A stretch of 64,000 nt of DNA from Eudorina sp. 2006-703-Eu-15 (GCA_003117195.1 BDSI01000049.1:62001-126000); one strand, 5' to 3'; shown: positions 1 through 11,737, numbered from the stretch's first letter. A program made the numbers and translations. The notes: generated by a model not told the origin, from the letters alone.

Positions 1-349
1 TAGGCGGTTGCATCTGGGGCTTAGCCTTTTTCGGCAAAGCATCTGATTTTTGCATATGGGTCTTAGCCCTCTTATCCTTGCCCGAAGGCTTTTTCTTCTG
101 CGCCAACCGAAGTGCGACAGCGCGAGCCATTGCATACAGTCCCGCAAGCGTTGCCGCATAGATAGGCTGCCGGCCAGTCTTAACTGGCTTAACTGGCTTA
201 AACGCCTTAACCGGATTAGACGGATTAGTCGACTTAACCTGTTTGGGAGCCTTGCTCACCTTGCGGGTGCCGGCCTCGTTAGCCGCCGATGGATTGCGCG
301 GCGGCGCGTCGCCGTTGTTGTCGCCGGTCGACTGAGTCGGCGTGGTCAT
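1..349 (-). CDS. Partial gag-like ORF, N-terminal part
   Basis: Open from an ATG at 347-349 to the window edge, about 116 codons, no stop. The peptide starts MTTPTQSTGDNN, is rich in Lys, Pro and Ala (repeated VKPVK-type stretches), and has one short hydrophobic patch (AATLAGLYAMA). The role is inferred from position: it is the first ORF downstream of an LTR and PBS, as in the complete gypsy copies whose 755-aa Gag also starts with a Lys/Ala-rich low-complexity region. I see no zinc knuckle or capsid motif in the visible part. The low-complexity content alone would not support a gag call. Confidence 0.5.
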   Translation of the reverse strand, partial: MTTPTQSTGDNNGDAPPRNPSAANEAGTRKVSKAPKQVKSTNPSNPVKAFKPVKPVKTGRQPIYAATLAGLYAMARAVALRLAQKKKPSGKDKRAKTHMQKSDALPKKAKPQMQPP

Positions 350-378
350 CTTATGGGTCTAAAAAAAAATAAACTAAC

Positions 379-395
379 CCTGGTCGTGGATACCA
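379..395 (-). other. Primer-binding site of the left-edge element
   Basis: Two bases inside the LTR, in element orientation, comes TGGTATCCACGACCAGG. The first seven bases (TGGTATC) and the CCAGG block match the complement of the 3' end of plant-type initiator tRNA-Met (recalled, not searched). The middle differs. Confidence 0.55.
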
Positions 396-397
396 CT

Positions 398-780
398 TGT
401 AAGGACGGTCCGTCTACCTTAACGATAGACGAATACCTAGCTAGCGGAAGCGTGGATCTTTAGTAGTAACACAAAAGGATATTGGGTCAGGTTGGGACTC
501 GGACCCAAAGCACAGTATGTAAGTGGCGGCACCTGCCCCTGCCCTGTGAGCTTTTGTGCACCGCGGACCTCACAATCCGCGTGTCGTACCTTGATACGAC
601 AGATCGTGCATATCTGTGTTCTCCTAGAGAACTCCAAAGCCATTACGACATACCACATAATGCTTTGGTTATTATTGATAATTTGCGATCCAGCTTAATT
701 CTAGGATCGGTTAACTCACTTATTGGTAAGGCCCGTGGGTCAGACCCGCGAAATCGCTAAGTCCGAATCACGGTCTTACA
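398..780 (-). repeat. LTR of the left-edge element (383 bp)
   Basis: In element orientation it begins TGTAAGACCG (at 780) and ends CGGTCCTTACA (at 398): the TG...CA ends and imperfect short inverted repeat expected of an LTR. It abuts the PBS complement on the left and satellite DNA on the right. There is no second copy in the window to confirm the borders. Bases 443-455 match the D-arm of plant-type initiator tRNA-Met (see findings). Confidence 0.65.
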
Positions 781-3700
781 CCCCCCCTGCTCCGATATAA
801 CTTAGCCCCATAACGGACCGCCGCCAAGCCACATCGCCACACCCGCCACATCAGGGGTGTGGTATGACTAGACGGACCACTGGGGCCTTTCAGAATATAA
901 TTCCGACCAGGCACGGCGACAGGCCAGGCCTTGGGCCGCGTCGCACGACCCAGCCCGTCCCCACCCCCTCGCCCCCCTGCTCCGATGTAACTTAGCCCCA
1001 CAATGGACCGCCGCCAAGCCACATCGCCACACCCGCCACATCAGGGGTGTGGTATGACTAGACGGACCACTGGGGCCTTTCAGAATATAATTCCGACCAG
1101 TTACGGCGACGGGGCAGGCCTTGGCCCACATCGCACGACCCAGCCTGTCCCTACCCCCTCGCCCCCCCTGCTCCGATATAACTTAGCCCCACAACGGACC
1201 GCCGCCAAGCCACATCGCCACACCCGCCACATCAGGGGTGTGGTATGACTAGACGGACCACTGGGGCCTTTCAGAATATAATTCCGACCAGTTACGGCGA
1301 CGGGGCAGGCCTTGGCCCACATCGCACGACCCAGCCCGTCCCTACCCCCTCGCCCCCCCTGCTCCGATGTAACTTAGCCCCACAACGGACCGCCGCCAAG
1401 CCACATCACCACACCCGCCACATCAGGGGTGTGGTATGAGTAGACGGACCACTGGGGCTATTCAGAATATAATTCCGACCAGTTACGGCGACGGGGCAGG
1501 CCTTGGCCCACATCGCACGACCCAGCCCGTCCCTACCCCCTCGCCCCCCCTGCTCCGATGTAACTTAGCCCCACAACGGACCGCCGCCAAGCCACATCGC
1601 CACACCCGCCACATCAGGGGTGTGGTATGACTAGACGGACCACTGGGGCCTTTCAGAATATAATTCCGACCAGGCACGGCGACAGGGCAGGCCTTGGCCC
1701 ACATCGCACGACCCAGCCCCCTCGCCCCCCCTGCTCCGATATACCTTAGCCCCACAACGGACCGCCGCCAAGCCACATCGCCACACCCGCCACATCAGGG
1801 GTGTGGTATGACTAGACGGACCACTGGGGCCTTTCAGAATATAATTCCGACCAGGTACGGCGACGGGGCAGGCCTTGGCCCACATCGCACGACCCAGCCC
1901 GTCCCTACCCCCTCGCCCCCCTGCTCCGATGTAACTTAGCCCCACAACGGACCGCCGCCAAGCCACATCGCCACACCCGCCACATCAGGGGTGTGGTATG
2001 ACTAGACGGACCACTGGGCCTTTCAGAATATAATTCCGACCAGGTACGGCGACGGGGCAGGCCTTGGCCCACATCGCACGACCCAGCCCGTCCCTACCCC
2101 CTCGCCCCCCCTGCTCCGATGTAACTTAGCCCCACAACGGATCGCCGCCAAGCCACATCGCCACACCCGCCACATCAGGGGTGTGGTATGACTAGACGGA
2201 CCACTGGGGCCTTTCAGAATATAATTCCGACCAGGCACGGCGACAGGGCAGGCCTTGGCCCACATCGCACGACCCAGCCCGTCCCTACCCCCTCGCCCCC
2301 CCTGCTCCGATGTAACTTAGCCCCACAACGGACCGCCGCCAAGCCACATCGCCACACCCGCCACATCAGGGGTGTGGTATGACTAGACGGACCACTGGGG
2401 CCTTTCAGAATATAATTCCGACCAGGTACGGCGACGGGGCAGGCCTTGGCCCACATCGCACGACCCAGCCCGTCCCTACCCCCTCGCCCCCCCTGCTCCG
2501 ATGTAACTTAGCCCCACAACGGACCGCCGCCAAGCCACATCGCCACACCCGCCACATCAGGGGTGTGGTATGACTAGACGGACCACTGGGGCCTTTCAGA
2601 ATATAATTCCGACCAGGTACGGCGACAGGGCAGGCCTTGGGCCGCGTCGCACGACCCAGCCCGTCCCTACCCCCTCGCCCCCCTGCTCCGATGTAACTTA
2701 GCCCCACAACGGACCGCCGCCAAGCCACATCGCCACACCCGCCACATCAGGGGTGTGGTATGACTAGACGGACCACTGGGGCCTTTCAGAATATAATTCC
2801 GACCAGTTACGGCGACGGGGCAGGCCTTGGCCCACATCGCACGACCCAGCCCGTCCCTACCCCCTCGCCCCCCCTGCTCCGATATAACTTAGCCCCACAA
2901 CGGACCGCCGCCAAGCCACATCGCCACACCCGCAACATCAGGGGTGTGGTATGACTAGACGGACCACTGGGGCCTTTCAGAATATAATTCCGACCAGGCA
3001 CGGCGACAGGGCAGGCCTTGGCCCACATCGCACGACCCAGCCCGTCCCTACCCCCTCGCCCCCCCTGCTCCGATATAACTTAGCCCCACAACGGACCGCC
3101 GCCAAGCCACATCGCCACACCCGCCACATCAGGGGTGTGGTATGACTAGACGGACCACTGGGGCCTTTCAGAATATAATTCCGACCAGGTACGGCGACGG
3201 GGCAGGCCTTGGCCCACATCGCACGACCCAGCCCGTCCCTACCCCCTCGCCCCCCCTGCTCCGATATAACTTAGCCCCACAACGGACCGCCGCCAAGCCA
3301 CATCGCCACACCCGCCACATCAGGGGTGTGGTATGACTAGACGGACCACTGGGGCCTTTCAGAATATAATTCCGACCAGTTACGGCGACGGGGCAGGCCT
3401 TGGCCCACATCGCACGACCCAGCCCGTCCCTACCCCCTCGCCCCCCCTGCTCCGATGTAACTTAGCCCCACAACGGACCGCCGCCAAGCCACATCGCCAC
3501 ACCCGCCACATCAGGGGTGTGGTATGACTAGACGGACCACTGGGGCCTTTCAGAATATAATTCCGACCAGGTACGGCGACGGGGCAGGCCTTGGCCCACA
3601 TCGCACGACCCAGCCCGTCCCTACCCCCTCGCCCCCCCTGCTCCTATGTAACTTAGCCCCACAACGGATCGCCGCCAAGCCACATCGCCACACCCGCCAC

Positions 3701-3968
3701 ATTAGGGGTGTGGTATGACTAGACGGACCACTGGGGCCTTTCAGAATATAATTCCGACCAGGCACGGCGACAGGGCAGGCCTTGGCCCACATCGCACGAC
3801 CCAGCCCATCCCTACCCCCTCGCCCCCCCTGCTCCGATGTAACTTAGCCCCACAACGGACCGCCGCCAAGCCACATCGCCACACCCGCCACATCAGGGGT
3901 GTGGTATGACTAGACGGACCACTGGGGCCTTTCAGAATATAATTCCGACCAGTTACGGCGACGGGGCA
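781..3968. repeat. 191-bp satellite array, about 16-17 monomers
   Basis: Head-to-tail monomers at a 191-bp step; for example the phrase ATGACTAGACGGACCACTGG recurs at 1245, 1436, 2188, 2379, 2760, 2951, 3142, 3333, 3524 and 3715. Monomers are nearly identical; a few differ by 1-3 bp in length, mainly in the C-run CTCGCCCCCC. Each carries a hairpin-capable inverted repeat (CCACACCC, about 10 bases, GGGTGTGG) and an AT patch (GAATATAATTCC) in otherwise GC-rich DNA. Because 191 is not a multiple of three, the repeated ~64-aa ORFs on both strands shift frame each unit and are not genes. The array is cut at 3968 by gypsy copy 1. Confidence 0.95.
3964..3968. repeat. Target-site duplication of gypsy copy 1 (left)
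   Basis: GGGCA directly left of the LTR, repeated at 11738-11742 directly right of the other LTR. Five bases is the usual Ty3/gypsy integrase stagger. The duplicated sequence belongs to the 191-bp satellite monomer. Confidence 0.9.
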
Positions 3969-4506
3969 TGTAACACCGGTTTTGGTGTAGCGGAAGCGTA
4001 TGGATCGTAGGGTAGACTTACGGAAGTAACACGAATGTGCAATGGCGTAGTGTGGGAATGATCCACAACCACTAGGTGTCTAGTGATGGCTCATGCCCTA
4101 CCCGTGCGAGCCTTTATGCACCTGGGGCCTCGCATCACCCAGTGCCGTACCATGTCGGCAACGTGTGCGTCCTTAGATTTACACTCCTCCCGTGTGACAC
4201 CCCACGGGCGTGATACAAAACCTCAACTTACACCATAGGATGTAACAGCTTTGTCCGTCAAAGCTACCATGTTGGGAACCGTGGTAGGATCGACTGTCAA
4301 TAGCAGAAGGTCCGATTACGAACATGTCGCATCGGCCGTATACGGACATCAACTCCGTATTCCTACCTCCATCAGATGCAATCCATTATTGCATTCTTAA
4401 CTTATAATATTTATCATATTTGTCCCAAGAGCTTTGCGACTCTTTTGTAACGACGGCGTGCTCACTCCCTTACGTATTTCACTAAGTCCGCGAGCCCCGT
4501 GTTACA
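3969..4506 (-). repeat. 3' LTR of gypsy copy 1
   Basis: 538 bp. In element orientation it starts TGTAACACGG and ends CCGGTGTTACA, an imperfect terminal inverted repeat. It matches the LTR at 11200-11737 apart from two substitutions. Confidence 0.97.
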
Positions 4507-4519
4507 TTCTCCCCCCCCT
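4507..4519 (-). other. Polypurine tract of gypsy copy 1
   Basis: AGGGGGGGGAGAA on the reverse strand, directly upstream of the 3' LTR: the standard position of the plus-strand DNA primer. The same tract is at 29486-29498 in copy 2. Confidence 0.9.
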
Positions 4520-4553
4520 GAAGCGAACGTCCCGAGAGCTTTGACGACTTCCA

Positions 4554-7500
4554 TTACTCCTCAGCCTTCCTTTTCCCCAATAATCGCTTAGATCGACGTG
4601 TGGTTGTGCCAACATCGTCATCCGGTTTCTGTGTTTCCTGCACAGTCGGGGTAGGCTGTGTCCGCTCCTGGGGTTGGGCACCTTTGTTACCATGGTTTTC
4701 CTTGCGCTGCGCTTTTAAAGCAGCGTGGGATTGCTCCTTTCGGCTCGCCTCGGGCAGGCGTGTTTCATATGCCTCGATCAGTTGTTCCACTGGCGCAGAC
4801 TCCCGCAGGGTAGCATCCGGCTCCCAGCTGTTTTCAGAGGGAGGGAAACCCTGCCACCTGACGAAGTATTCCCGTCTGTATCGACCGCGCCCTGCACTGA
4901 CATCACGATGGTCGGCAATATCCTCAACCATCCAGTACTCATCTTCACCAATTGTGAAGGCAGGGGCCGGTGGGGTCCGCCCATCGCGTTTGAAGTGTTT
5001 TAACAGTGAAACGTGGAACACTGGATGAATGCGCATCTCAGTAGGCAACGTCAGCCTAGCTGCCGCGGGTCCCACCATCTTCTCAATGCGATAGGGCCCG
5101 ATCCAACGCGGCAACAACTTGCGCGTACCAGGGGACTTGAACGTAATGTTCTTCGTACTGAGCAACACCTCCTGACCCTGTTGAAACTGCGCGATTGTTC
5201 TCTTTTTGTTCGCGTGTTTCTTTTGCCTCTGCTGAGCAGCTTCGAGGCACGCCCTTGCTCGCGCGAGTCGTTCGCGGAGGTTGGCACTAAATCGTACAGC
5301 GCCAGGCACGTTGCTAGGCAAACCAAGATCAACCGGGGTACGCGGCTGCCGTGCGCCGTTAAGCAGGAACGGTGTGGTGCCTATAGACTCCTGCCAAGCA
5401 TTGTTTATCGCGAATTCAACAAGCGGCAGATGCTGTTCCCAATCGTCATGAGTGGGAGCAATGTAGTGCCTGAGTGTCTCTTCCAAGAGGCGGTTCATCC
5501 GCTCTGTCTGGCCATCGGTCTGCGGATGGAACGCTGTACTCATATAACAGTGTGTGCCAAGCAGGCGCGTAACTTCCTTCCAGAATTTGCTCGTGAACCG
5601 TGGATCGCGGTCCGAGACAAAATTCTTAGGTAATCCGTGTTGCTTGAAGACAGTTGACACGAAAAGGTGTGCCAAGTCCTCTGCCGTGGCGCTGGTGTGT
5701 GTGGCAGCAAAGTGGGTCATCTTGCTGAGCCGGTCCACAAACACAACAACAGCGTCGTGCCCGTCCTTCGTGGTTGGCAGCTGTGTTATCAGATCCATTG
5801 AGACACTTTCCCACACTCCCTGTGGAATCGGGAGAGGATGCAGTAGGCCCCCCGGCTTCTTGTTAAGGGGCTTGTTTCGCTGGCACGATGGGCAACTGGC
5901 AACATAACGTTGCACGTCTGCGTGGAGGCCAGACCACCAGAACGTCCTTGCGATCGCTTCTGCGGTGCGCTCAGCACCCTTATGCCCAGAGAAAGGAGGG
6001 TCGTGGTACTCCTTTATGATGGATGTGCGCAGCATGGGATCCCTAGGTACGACTATCTGGTCACCCTTGTACCAGAACCCGTCCCGCCTCTTAAACTGCA
6101 TCACTGCTGCCTTCGGTTTCTTATACCAAGGGTCTCCAGCATACCCTTCACGTATCCGTTTGCCAAGGTCGCCAACCGTTAGGGACCCGGCAAGCACCGC
6201 TAACACCGCGTCATGAATGCGACTGATCGGATCAGCCACGTTGATTCGCCCCGGACGGTATTCCCACTTCATGCCATTGAAGCGCTGAAGGTATTCCATC
6301 CATCTCGCCTGTCGTCGTGACAGCAACCCAGCCCCGCGCTGCTCGTGCAAGTACACTAGTGGGTGATGATCTGTAATCAACAAGAACTCACAACCCTCTA
6401 GGTAGCAGCGCCACTCAGTAAGAGCGTGTATAACCCCAAGGCATTCTTGATCTGTGGTCGTATAATTGTGTTCCGCACCAGTGAATTTCTGACTGGTGTA
6501 CGCCACCGGGTGTCCGTCCTGCATCAGAACAGCTCCCGTACCGAATACCGACGCATCAGACCAAACCTCAAAGGGTTTGTCAAGCTGGGGTAGGGCGAGG
6601 ACCGGTGCATTCATCAAGGCTGTCTTAATTCCCTCGAATGCCGCTTGGCACTGAGGAGACCAGACGAAGGGCACTTTCGCGCTGGTCAAAGCTGTCAACG
6701 GAGCTGCCAAGCTCGAAAACCCCTGGATAAAACGTCTGAAGTAGTTTGCTAAACCAAGGAACTCGCGGAGCTTCTTAAGATCCTTGGGGACGGGCCAATC
6801 CCGTACCGTAGCGACTTTCGAGGCATCTACCTTCAGACCCTCACGGCTCACAATATGGCCGAGGAACTTCAATTCCGATTTATTGAAGTCACATTTTGAC
6901 AGCTTAGCCTTGAAGTGGTGCTCCCTGAGCAGTGACAGCACAGTACGGAGATGCTGTACATGCTCGTCTGGCGTCTTACTGAACACCAGAATGTCGTCCA
7001 AGTACACCAGAACAAATTTTCCGATGTGCTTAGCAAAAATCCCATTCATCACGGATTGGAAAGTCGCAGGCACATTAGTCAGTCCGAAGCAAAGTACCCG
7101 AAAAGCGAACTGACCCATCCCAGGCGCAATAAATGCGGTCTTAGGGATATCCTCCGGAGATATGCGGATCTGATAATAACCTTGCTGGAGATCGAGCGAA
7201 GTAAAAACTTTCGCACCCTGTAATGCATCGAAAATTTCCGTGATGTTGGGCATTGGATACCGCCGTTTCACCGTAATTTTGTTAAGAGCTCGATAGTCGA
7301 GACACATTCGAAGCTCTCCATTGGCCTTCTGGACGAAGAGGACCGGCGCTCCGTACGGAGAATTGGAAGGCTCAATATAACCTTTCGCCAGAAGATCGGT
7401 GACTTGCTTCCGTACTTCATCCATTTCTTTAGGCGATAGCCTATACATTCTTTTGGCAGGCGGTTCCGCGTTGGGCACCAGGGGAATAGTGTGACCAGTA

Positions 7501-8856
7501 CCGCGGTCAGGCGGTAGGCCTGTGAGCTCTTCAAACACGTCCTCATATTCTTTTAAAAGCGCCTGAATTTTCTGCTCCGGGACCAGGTTGTCACTGACAC
7601 CATCGGCTCGGTCAGCAACGGTTGTAGCGAGCGTCGCACGCTCGACGGACGGTTGGCTTTCCGCGCGCACCAACATAAGATAACTGCGCGCCCCCCGTGC
7701 CAGGGCCTTGTTGCAGCTGCTTGTTTGGCAGACAGGAGCCCTATCTCCTTATCGCCGGTAAATTCAACAGTTGCGGTACTAAGCAGCGGTTTTCCGCTAA
7801 GCGGATCAAAGCCTTCCAACGCTGCGTACGACGGTTTCAGTTTCACGTCGTGCCCCTGATAACAAATGGTCAACATCTTGCGCTTGTAATCCATTCGAGC
7901 TTGGCGCACATGAAGCCAATCTGAGCTTAGGATCACATCAATACCCGGAACCCCTTCGGGAAGCACTAGTAGCGTAACCCATTCGGTATATTCGGTATGG
8001 TTCCCAATGCGCAACTTGGCACGAACCTGTCCGTGCAACCGAGTGGACTGACCATCTGCAAGCCGTACCGTAACCGTTTCCGAATTACGTAGCATCAAAG
8101 ACAACTGATGTGCAAGGGAAAGCGTAATGAACCCATGTGCAGTCCCGTTGCAATCTGCGCCACTGTCTACCAAGTTCGTGCTGGAGAGTCCGCAATCCTA
8201 GCATCGAACTGCATCGTATGGCTGCGCCCGGTGCGCAGAGTGCTCAACTTAGCTGGTTCCCTGGGCGGGTCGTACCAAAGTTGTACGGGCCAATGTATGC
8301 CCGGTAGCGTGACCCGTTGCCCATCCTTTCCTGGACCTGTAAGCAACTGCGTGCCTACAGGATATGTCTTTAACAAACGGAACCCAGCTTCTCGAAAAAG
8401 GTGCTGAACATGCGGCCACTGTGGCGCGACAAAGCAAGCACTCGTACGCTCGGGAGACTTCAGTTTGCATTTCTGATAATGCTGCAGCCACTGATCAATC
8501 TGTGTAACCGGAGGGTGGGCCCAAACCACTTCGTTCGACACATCCTGGTCGAAAAACGAACGGTTGGGACAGGCAAAGCGCTGACACAATCGATTGCTGC
8601 CATCATCGTTACATGCCGCGTCAAAGGTGAACGTCCGACCGAGTCGAGCTTGCACAGCGCGAAATTCCGACTCCAAAAACATTCTATCAGACGTCTCAGC
8701 CTCTGGCGGAGGCGGCAACCAATCGTCCAAGTCAGGGGAATCAACGACAGGCCTTTCCTGTACAGCAACCGTGGGTTCATCCTGCATTCCGTCAGCAGCA
8801 CTCACCCTCGGTGCATCCCGTTCCTGACTTTCACCCTCCAAGCGCTTGCCAACCCC
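4554..8856 (-). pseudogene. pol: Pol polyprotein of gypsy copy 1, frameshifted
   Basis: Same domain order as the intact Pol at 25162-29451: Dam-like domain, protease (DSGAD), RT (YLDD), RNase H, integrase, chromodomain. The frame breaks twice. Near 8174 one base is missing (CCAAGTTCG against CCAAGGTTCG in the other copy), cutting the chain just before the protease motif. At about 7710-7714 five bases (GTTGC) are inserted between protease and RT. A 9-bp tandem duplication near 7985-7995 adds three residues in frame. The three open pieces are 8841-8167, 8173-7553 and 7676-4554; the last alone encodes RT to chromodomain (1040 aa). The lesions sit beside LTRs that are almost identical, so either they are very recent or some are assembly errors. 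Confidence 0.9.
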
Positions 8857-11124
8857 CTATTCCTGCATGGGGTCACCACTGGAGCCACGCCCACCGCGGC
8901 CACCGCGGCCTCCATAGCCCCCACGACCCCCGCGGCCACCACGGCCGTTTCCCCGACCACGATTCTTGTTGTACTCATTGTGGTTCGCACGCGGCACTGG
9001 AGGACCCGCCACACGACGGATCTCTTCGCACTTTCCAGAGCTACGATGCTCATGTAAGTCGTCTACCATGTGCCCGCAGTTGAAGCACTCGATTGCCTTC
9101 CTTGGCCTCTTAGGAGTATGCTTCTGTTTGAGGGATTTCGAACGGGGTGTGGAAGCAAAATTCAGGTTAGCTGCGGCAGCCTTGATTGCAGCAGCAACGC
9201 GGTAGCGGGTTTCTTGTCCAATTGCAAATTCAATCAAGCGGTCAAGGTCCTGCCAATCTCGTCCATTGGCATCCGTACCGCATGCCTTACGCATTGCTGA
9301 GGGTAACCCGCGCAAGAACCATCCGATCATGTCTCCCTGAGACATGGTCCGTGCATCCCTGATGATTTCACGGAACCTCTGTGTGTATTCTTGCACGCGT
9401 TCCCCGGTTTTCATGGCGTGTTCGCCCGCATGCAAACGATCCCGTGCCTCCTGCTCAGTATGACGGCGCACATCGCCGTATTGCAAAAGGAATGCAGCGC
9501 GCAAGGCGGACAAAGTCAAAACTTGCCCCTTATCTGCAAAGGATTTGAGCAGTGCTTGCCCCCATTCTTGTGCACGACCAGTCAACCAAAAGATGAAGTG
9601 TTCGGTGGGCAACAAGCCACTTGCTTGCATGTATCGCACAAGCCCATCGAACCAAGTTTGTGTGCACGAGATGTGACTATCCGTCTTCCCATTAAACTTA
9701 ACTGGGTTAGGCAAGCGACGGTGAGTGCTCACCTCGGGACCCTGCTGCGGAACGAACCCTTGCAGCGGTAGTGCGTCTTCGGTGCCCATAAATGGCGCAC
9801 CTGGGTTGCTCGGGCCGGGACCGGCGCGCCCATCCAGCCAGCGAACGAGGAGGGCCGCCACGCGTGCAGCCTCCGGCTTGATCAAGGGGCGACCCATCCG
9901 GTACTCCACGTGCTCCTGCGTTGCTGAACGCAAGATTTCACTATCCAGCTCGTGGCCCAGCCGGTTGAACGCCTCCCGAGCAAACATCTCAATGCGGCTC
10001 GGATCCCTGGTAGAGAGACCACCCGCCGCCGCCGCGGCATAGTTGGCCGCCTGCTGCGGCGCCGAACCAACGCCAGGGGACGCACCAGCACCGGCGCCCG
10101 CCGCCTCGCAACCGGCAGCAGCGCCAGCGCACACCGCAGCGGCAGCCGCCCCCGCGGCCGCCGCTCCACCAGCTGCAGCAGCCGCAGCGGCCTTCTCCGT
10201 AGCCGCCGCGCGCTGCCTGCGCTCCTCATTTGCAGCCGCCACCTCCCTGTCCAAAAGAGCGTGCTCCGCCGCGTCCTTTTCTGCCCGAGCCTGCTTGCGC
10301 GCCCGCTTAGCTGCGCGCTTCTTCTTGTGCCGGGTCCGCTCGCTGTCAGAGGAGCGGACCGAAGCAGTGGCCTGTCCGGACTCTCGGGAAGGTGAAGTGG
10401 ACCGGGAGGTGTCGGTGGAGTTGGGTTCGGACTGGCGACGTTTGTTGACCAAGGTGGTCAGCAGTCCTTCGATGTTGGAGAGCTTATTGTCCATGTCTCC
10501 AACCTTTCTCTCGAGCCTAATAACCCTGGCCGCGTCGACCGGCTCAGCGGTCGCGGCCGCAGCGTTCGGCGACGAGCGACCCTTGGGCCCTTCAGCGTCA
10601 GCGTCGTCGATTGTGGCCTTCGCGACCTCCTTCGCGAGGTCCGAAGCCGTCTGTGGAGCACGGGCACGACGGGCAGGGGCAGTATCATCATCTGAGTCCG
10701 AGGAAGAAGAAGTGGACCCGTTGTCCAAGGACTCGCTATCCGAAGAAACGGGAGTAGGTTCGCGCGCTCGCTTCTTCCCACTTGTTTTCTTCCCGGAGCC
10801 CACGCGCTCGCCATTTTCATCAAAAATAATTTTCTGAGCTACCGCCTTAATTCCGGACTTCGGCCCCTTGGCCTTCTTATTAGACTTGGGCTTCCCAGTG
10901 CCCTTTGCAGCAGCCCGACGGTACAACTCAGGCAAGGTAGGCGCCGGTCCGTCCCGGTGCTTCTTCTTAGACGGGCTCTTGCCCTTACGACCCACCATTG
11001 GATCATCCACAGGCGCCTCCGCGCCAGTCTCAGCCGGAGCGCCCTCGCGCTCAACCTCAGCGGTATCGGCCGCCCGATCATCGGCCCCCTTGGCCGGCAG
11101 AACAGCCTTTCCGTGCTTAGGCAT
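8857..11124 (-). CDS. gag: Gag polyprotein of gypsy copy 1 (755 aa)
   Basis: Full-length Gag, almost identical to the copy 2 protein. The N-terminal ~350 residues are Lys/Ala/Glu-rich and low in complexity, with a long alanine run (about 305-345). A capsid-like helical region follows at about 470-640 (FWLTGRAQEWGQ). Near the C terminus is a CX2C...H...C zinc-knuckle-like motif (CFNCGHM...GKC), then an RGG-rich tail (about 720-750) typical of nucleic-acid binding. The start is the first ATG after the PBS (11124). The stop is a single TAG (8857-8859), after which the same frame stays open into pol, as in copy 2. In the cell it should assemble the virus-like particle. Confidence 0.93.
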   Translation of the reverse strand: MPKHGKAVLPAKGADDRAADTAEVEREGAPAETGAEAPVDDPMVGRKGKSPSKKKHRDGPAPTLPELYRRAAAKGTGKPKSNKKAKGPKSGIKAVAQKIIFDENGERVGSGKKTSGKKRAREPTPVSSDSESLDNGSTSSSSDSDDDTAPARRARAPQTASDLAKEVAKATIDDADAEGPKGRSSPNAAAATAEPVDAARVIRLERKVGDMDNKLSNIEGLLTTLVNKRRQSEPNSTDTSRSTSPSRESGQATASVRSSDSERTRHKKKRAAKRARKQARAEKDAAEHALLDREVAAANEERRQRAAATEKAAAAAAAGGAAAAGAAAAAVCAGAAAGCEAAGAGAGASPGVGSAPQQAANYAAAAAGGLSTRDPSRIEMFAREAFNRLGHELDSEILRSATQEHVEYRMGRPLIKPEAARVAALLVRWLDGRAGPGPSNPGAPFMGTEDALPLQGFVPQQGPEVSTHRRLPNPVKFNGKTDSHISCTQTWFDGLVRYMQASGLLPTEHFIFWLTGRAQEWGQALLKSFADKGQVLTLSALRAAFLLQYGDVRRHTEQEARDRLHAGEHAMKTGERVQEYTQRFREIIRDARTMSQGDMIGWFLRGLPSAMRKACGTDANGRDWQDLDRLIEFAIGQETRYRVAAAIKAAAANLNFASTPRSKSLKQKHTPKRPRKAIECFNCGHMVDDLHEHRSSGKCEEIRRVAGPPVPRANHNEYNKNRGRGNGRGGRGGRGGYGGRGGRGGRGSSGDPMQE

Positions 11125-11179
11125 TTTTCGGGACGTATGAAATCAAAGAGAAGAAAAATAAAATGTAAATGTACCCTAA

Positions 11180-11197
11180 CCTGGTCGTAGGATACCA
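11180..11197 (-). other. Primer-binding site of gypsy copy 1
   Basis: In element orientation TGGTATCCTACGACCAGG, two bases (AG) after the end of the 5' LTR. TGGTATC and CCAGG match the complement of initiator tRNA-Met acceptor end and T-stem as I recall them from plants. The five bases between differ. Confidence 0.75.
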
Positions 11198-11199
11198 CT

Positions 11200-11737
11200 T
11201 GTAACACCGGTTTTGGTGTAGCGGAAGCGTATGGATCGTAGGGTAGACTTACGGAAGTAACACGAATGTGCAATGGCGTAGTGTGGGAATGATCCACAAC
11301 CACTAGGTGTCTAGTGATGGCTCATGCCCTACCCGTGCGAGCCTTTATGCACCTGGGGCCTCGCATCACCCAGTGCCGTACCATGTCGGCAACGTGTGCG
11401 TCCTTAGATTTACACTCCTCCCGTGTGACACCCCACGGGCGTGATACAAAACCTCAACTTACACCATAGGATGTAACAGCTTTGTCCGTCAAAGCTACCA
11501 TGTTGGGAACCGTGGTAGGATCGACTGTCAATAGCAGAAGGTCCGATTATGAACATGTCGCATCGGCCGTATACGGACATCAACTCCGTATTCCTACCTC
11601 CATCAGATGCAATCCATTATTGCATTCTTAACTTATAATATTTATCATATTTGTCCCAAGAGCTTTGCGACTCTTTTGTAACGACGGCGTGCTCGCTCCC
11701 TTACGTATTTCACTAAGTCCGCGAGCCCCGTGTTACA
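11200..11737 (-). repeat. 5' LTR of gypsy copy 1
   Basis: 538 bp with the same ends as the other LTRs. Its U5 side (11220-11230) has AGCGGAAGCGT on the forward strand, identical to the D-arm of plant-type initiator tRNA-Met. Confidence 0.97.

Larger units (their letters stand above)
1..780 (-). mobile_element. Ty3/gypsy-like LTR element, 5' end only (third family member)
   Basis: Only the 5' part of a reverse-strand LTR retrotransposon lies in the window; the rest extends left of base 1. From right to left it has an LTR (398-780), a primer-binding site next to the LTR and the start of a gag-like ORF (349 to 1). The PBS region resembles that of the two complete gypsy elements at 3969-11737 and 22281-30036, but LTR length and sequence differ, so this is a related yet distinct family. 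The right flank (781 on) is 191-bp satellite, so this element also sits in or against that satellite. Confidence 0.7.
3969..11737 (-). mobile_element. Ty3/gypsy chromovirus, copy 1 (7,769 bp)
   Basis: Complete LTR retrotransposon in reverse orientation: 5' LTR 11200-11737, PBS, gag 11124-8857, pol 8841-4554, polypurine tract, 3' LTR 3969-4506. The two 538-bp LTRs differ at only two places I can find (4465 region A/G and 4317 region C/T), so the insertion is recent. It is nearly identical to copy 2 at 22281-30036, but its pol has two frame breaks and a 9-bp in-frame duplication, so it cannot make full-length Pol as read here. Gag is intact. Inserted in 191-bp satellite with TSD GGGCA. Confidence 0.97.

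Noticed and set aside
781..3968. Serial ~64-aa and ~80-aa ORFs repeated on both strands
   Set aside because: They are frames through the 191-bp satellite. The unit length is not a multiple of three and no start or splice context is conserved.
5013..5633. 206-aa ORF antisense to pol (also 28372-28992)
   Set aside because: Antisense to the integrase region, with no domain or independent signal.
10043..10837. 264-aa Ala/Ser-rich ORF on the forward strand (also 23181-23975 reverse)
   Set aside because: Antisense of the low-complexity part of Gag; present in both copies only because the copies are near identical.
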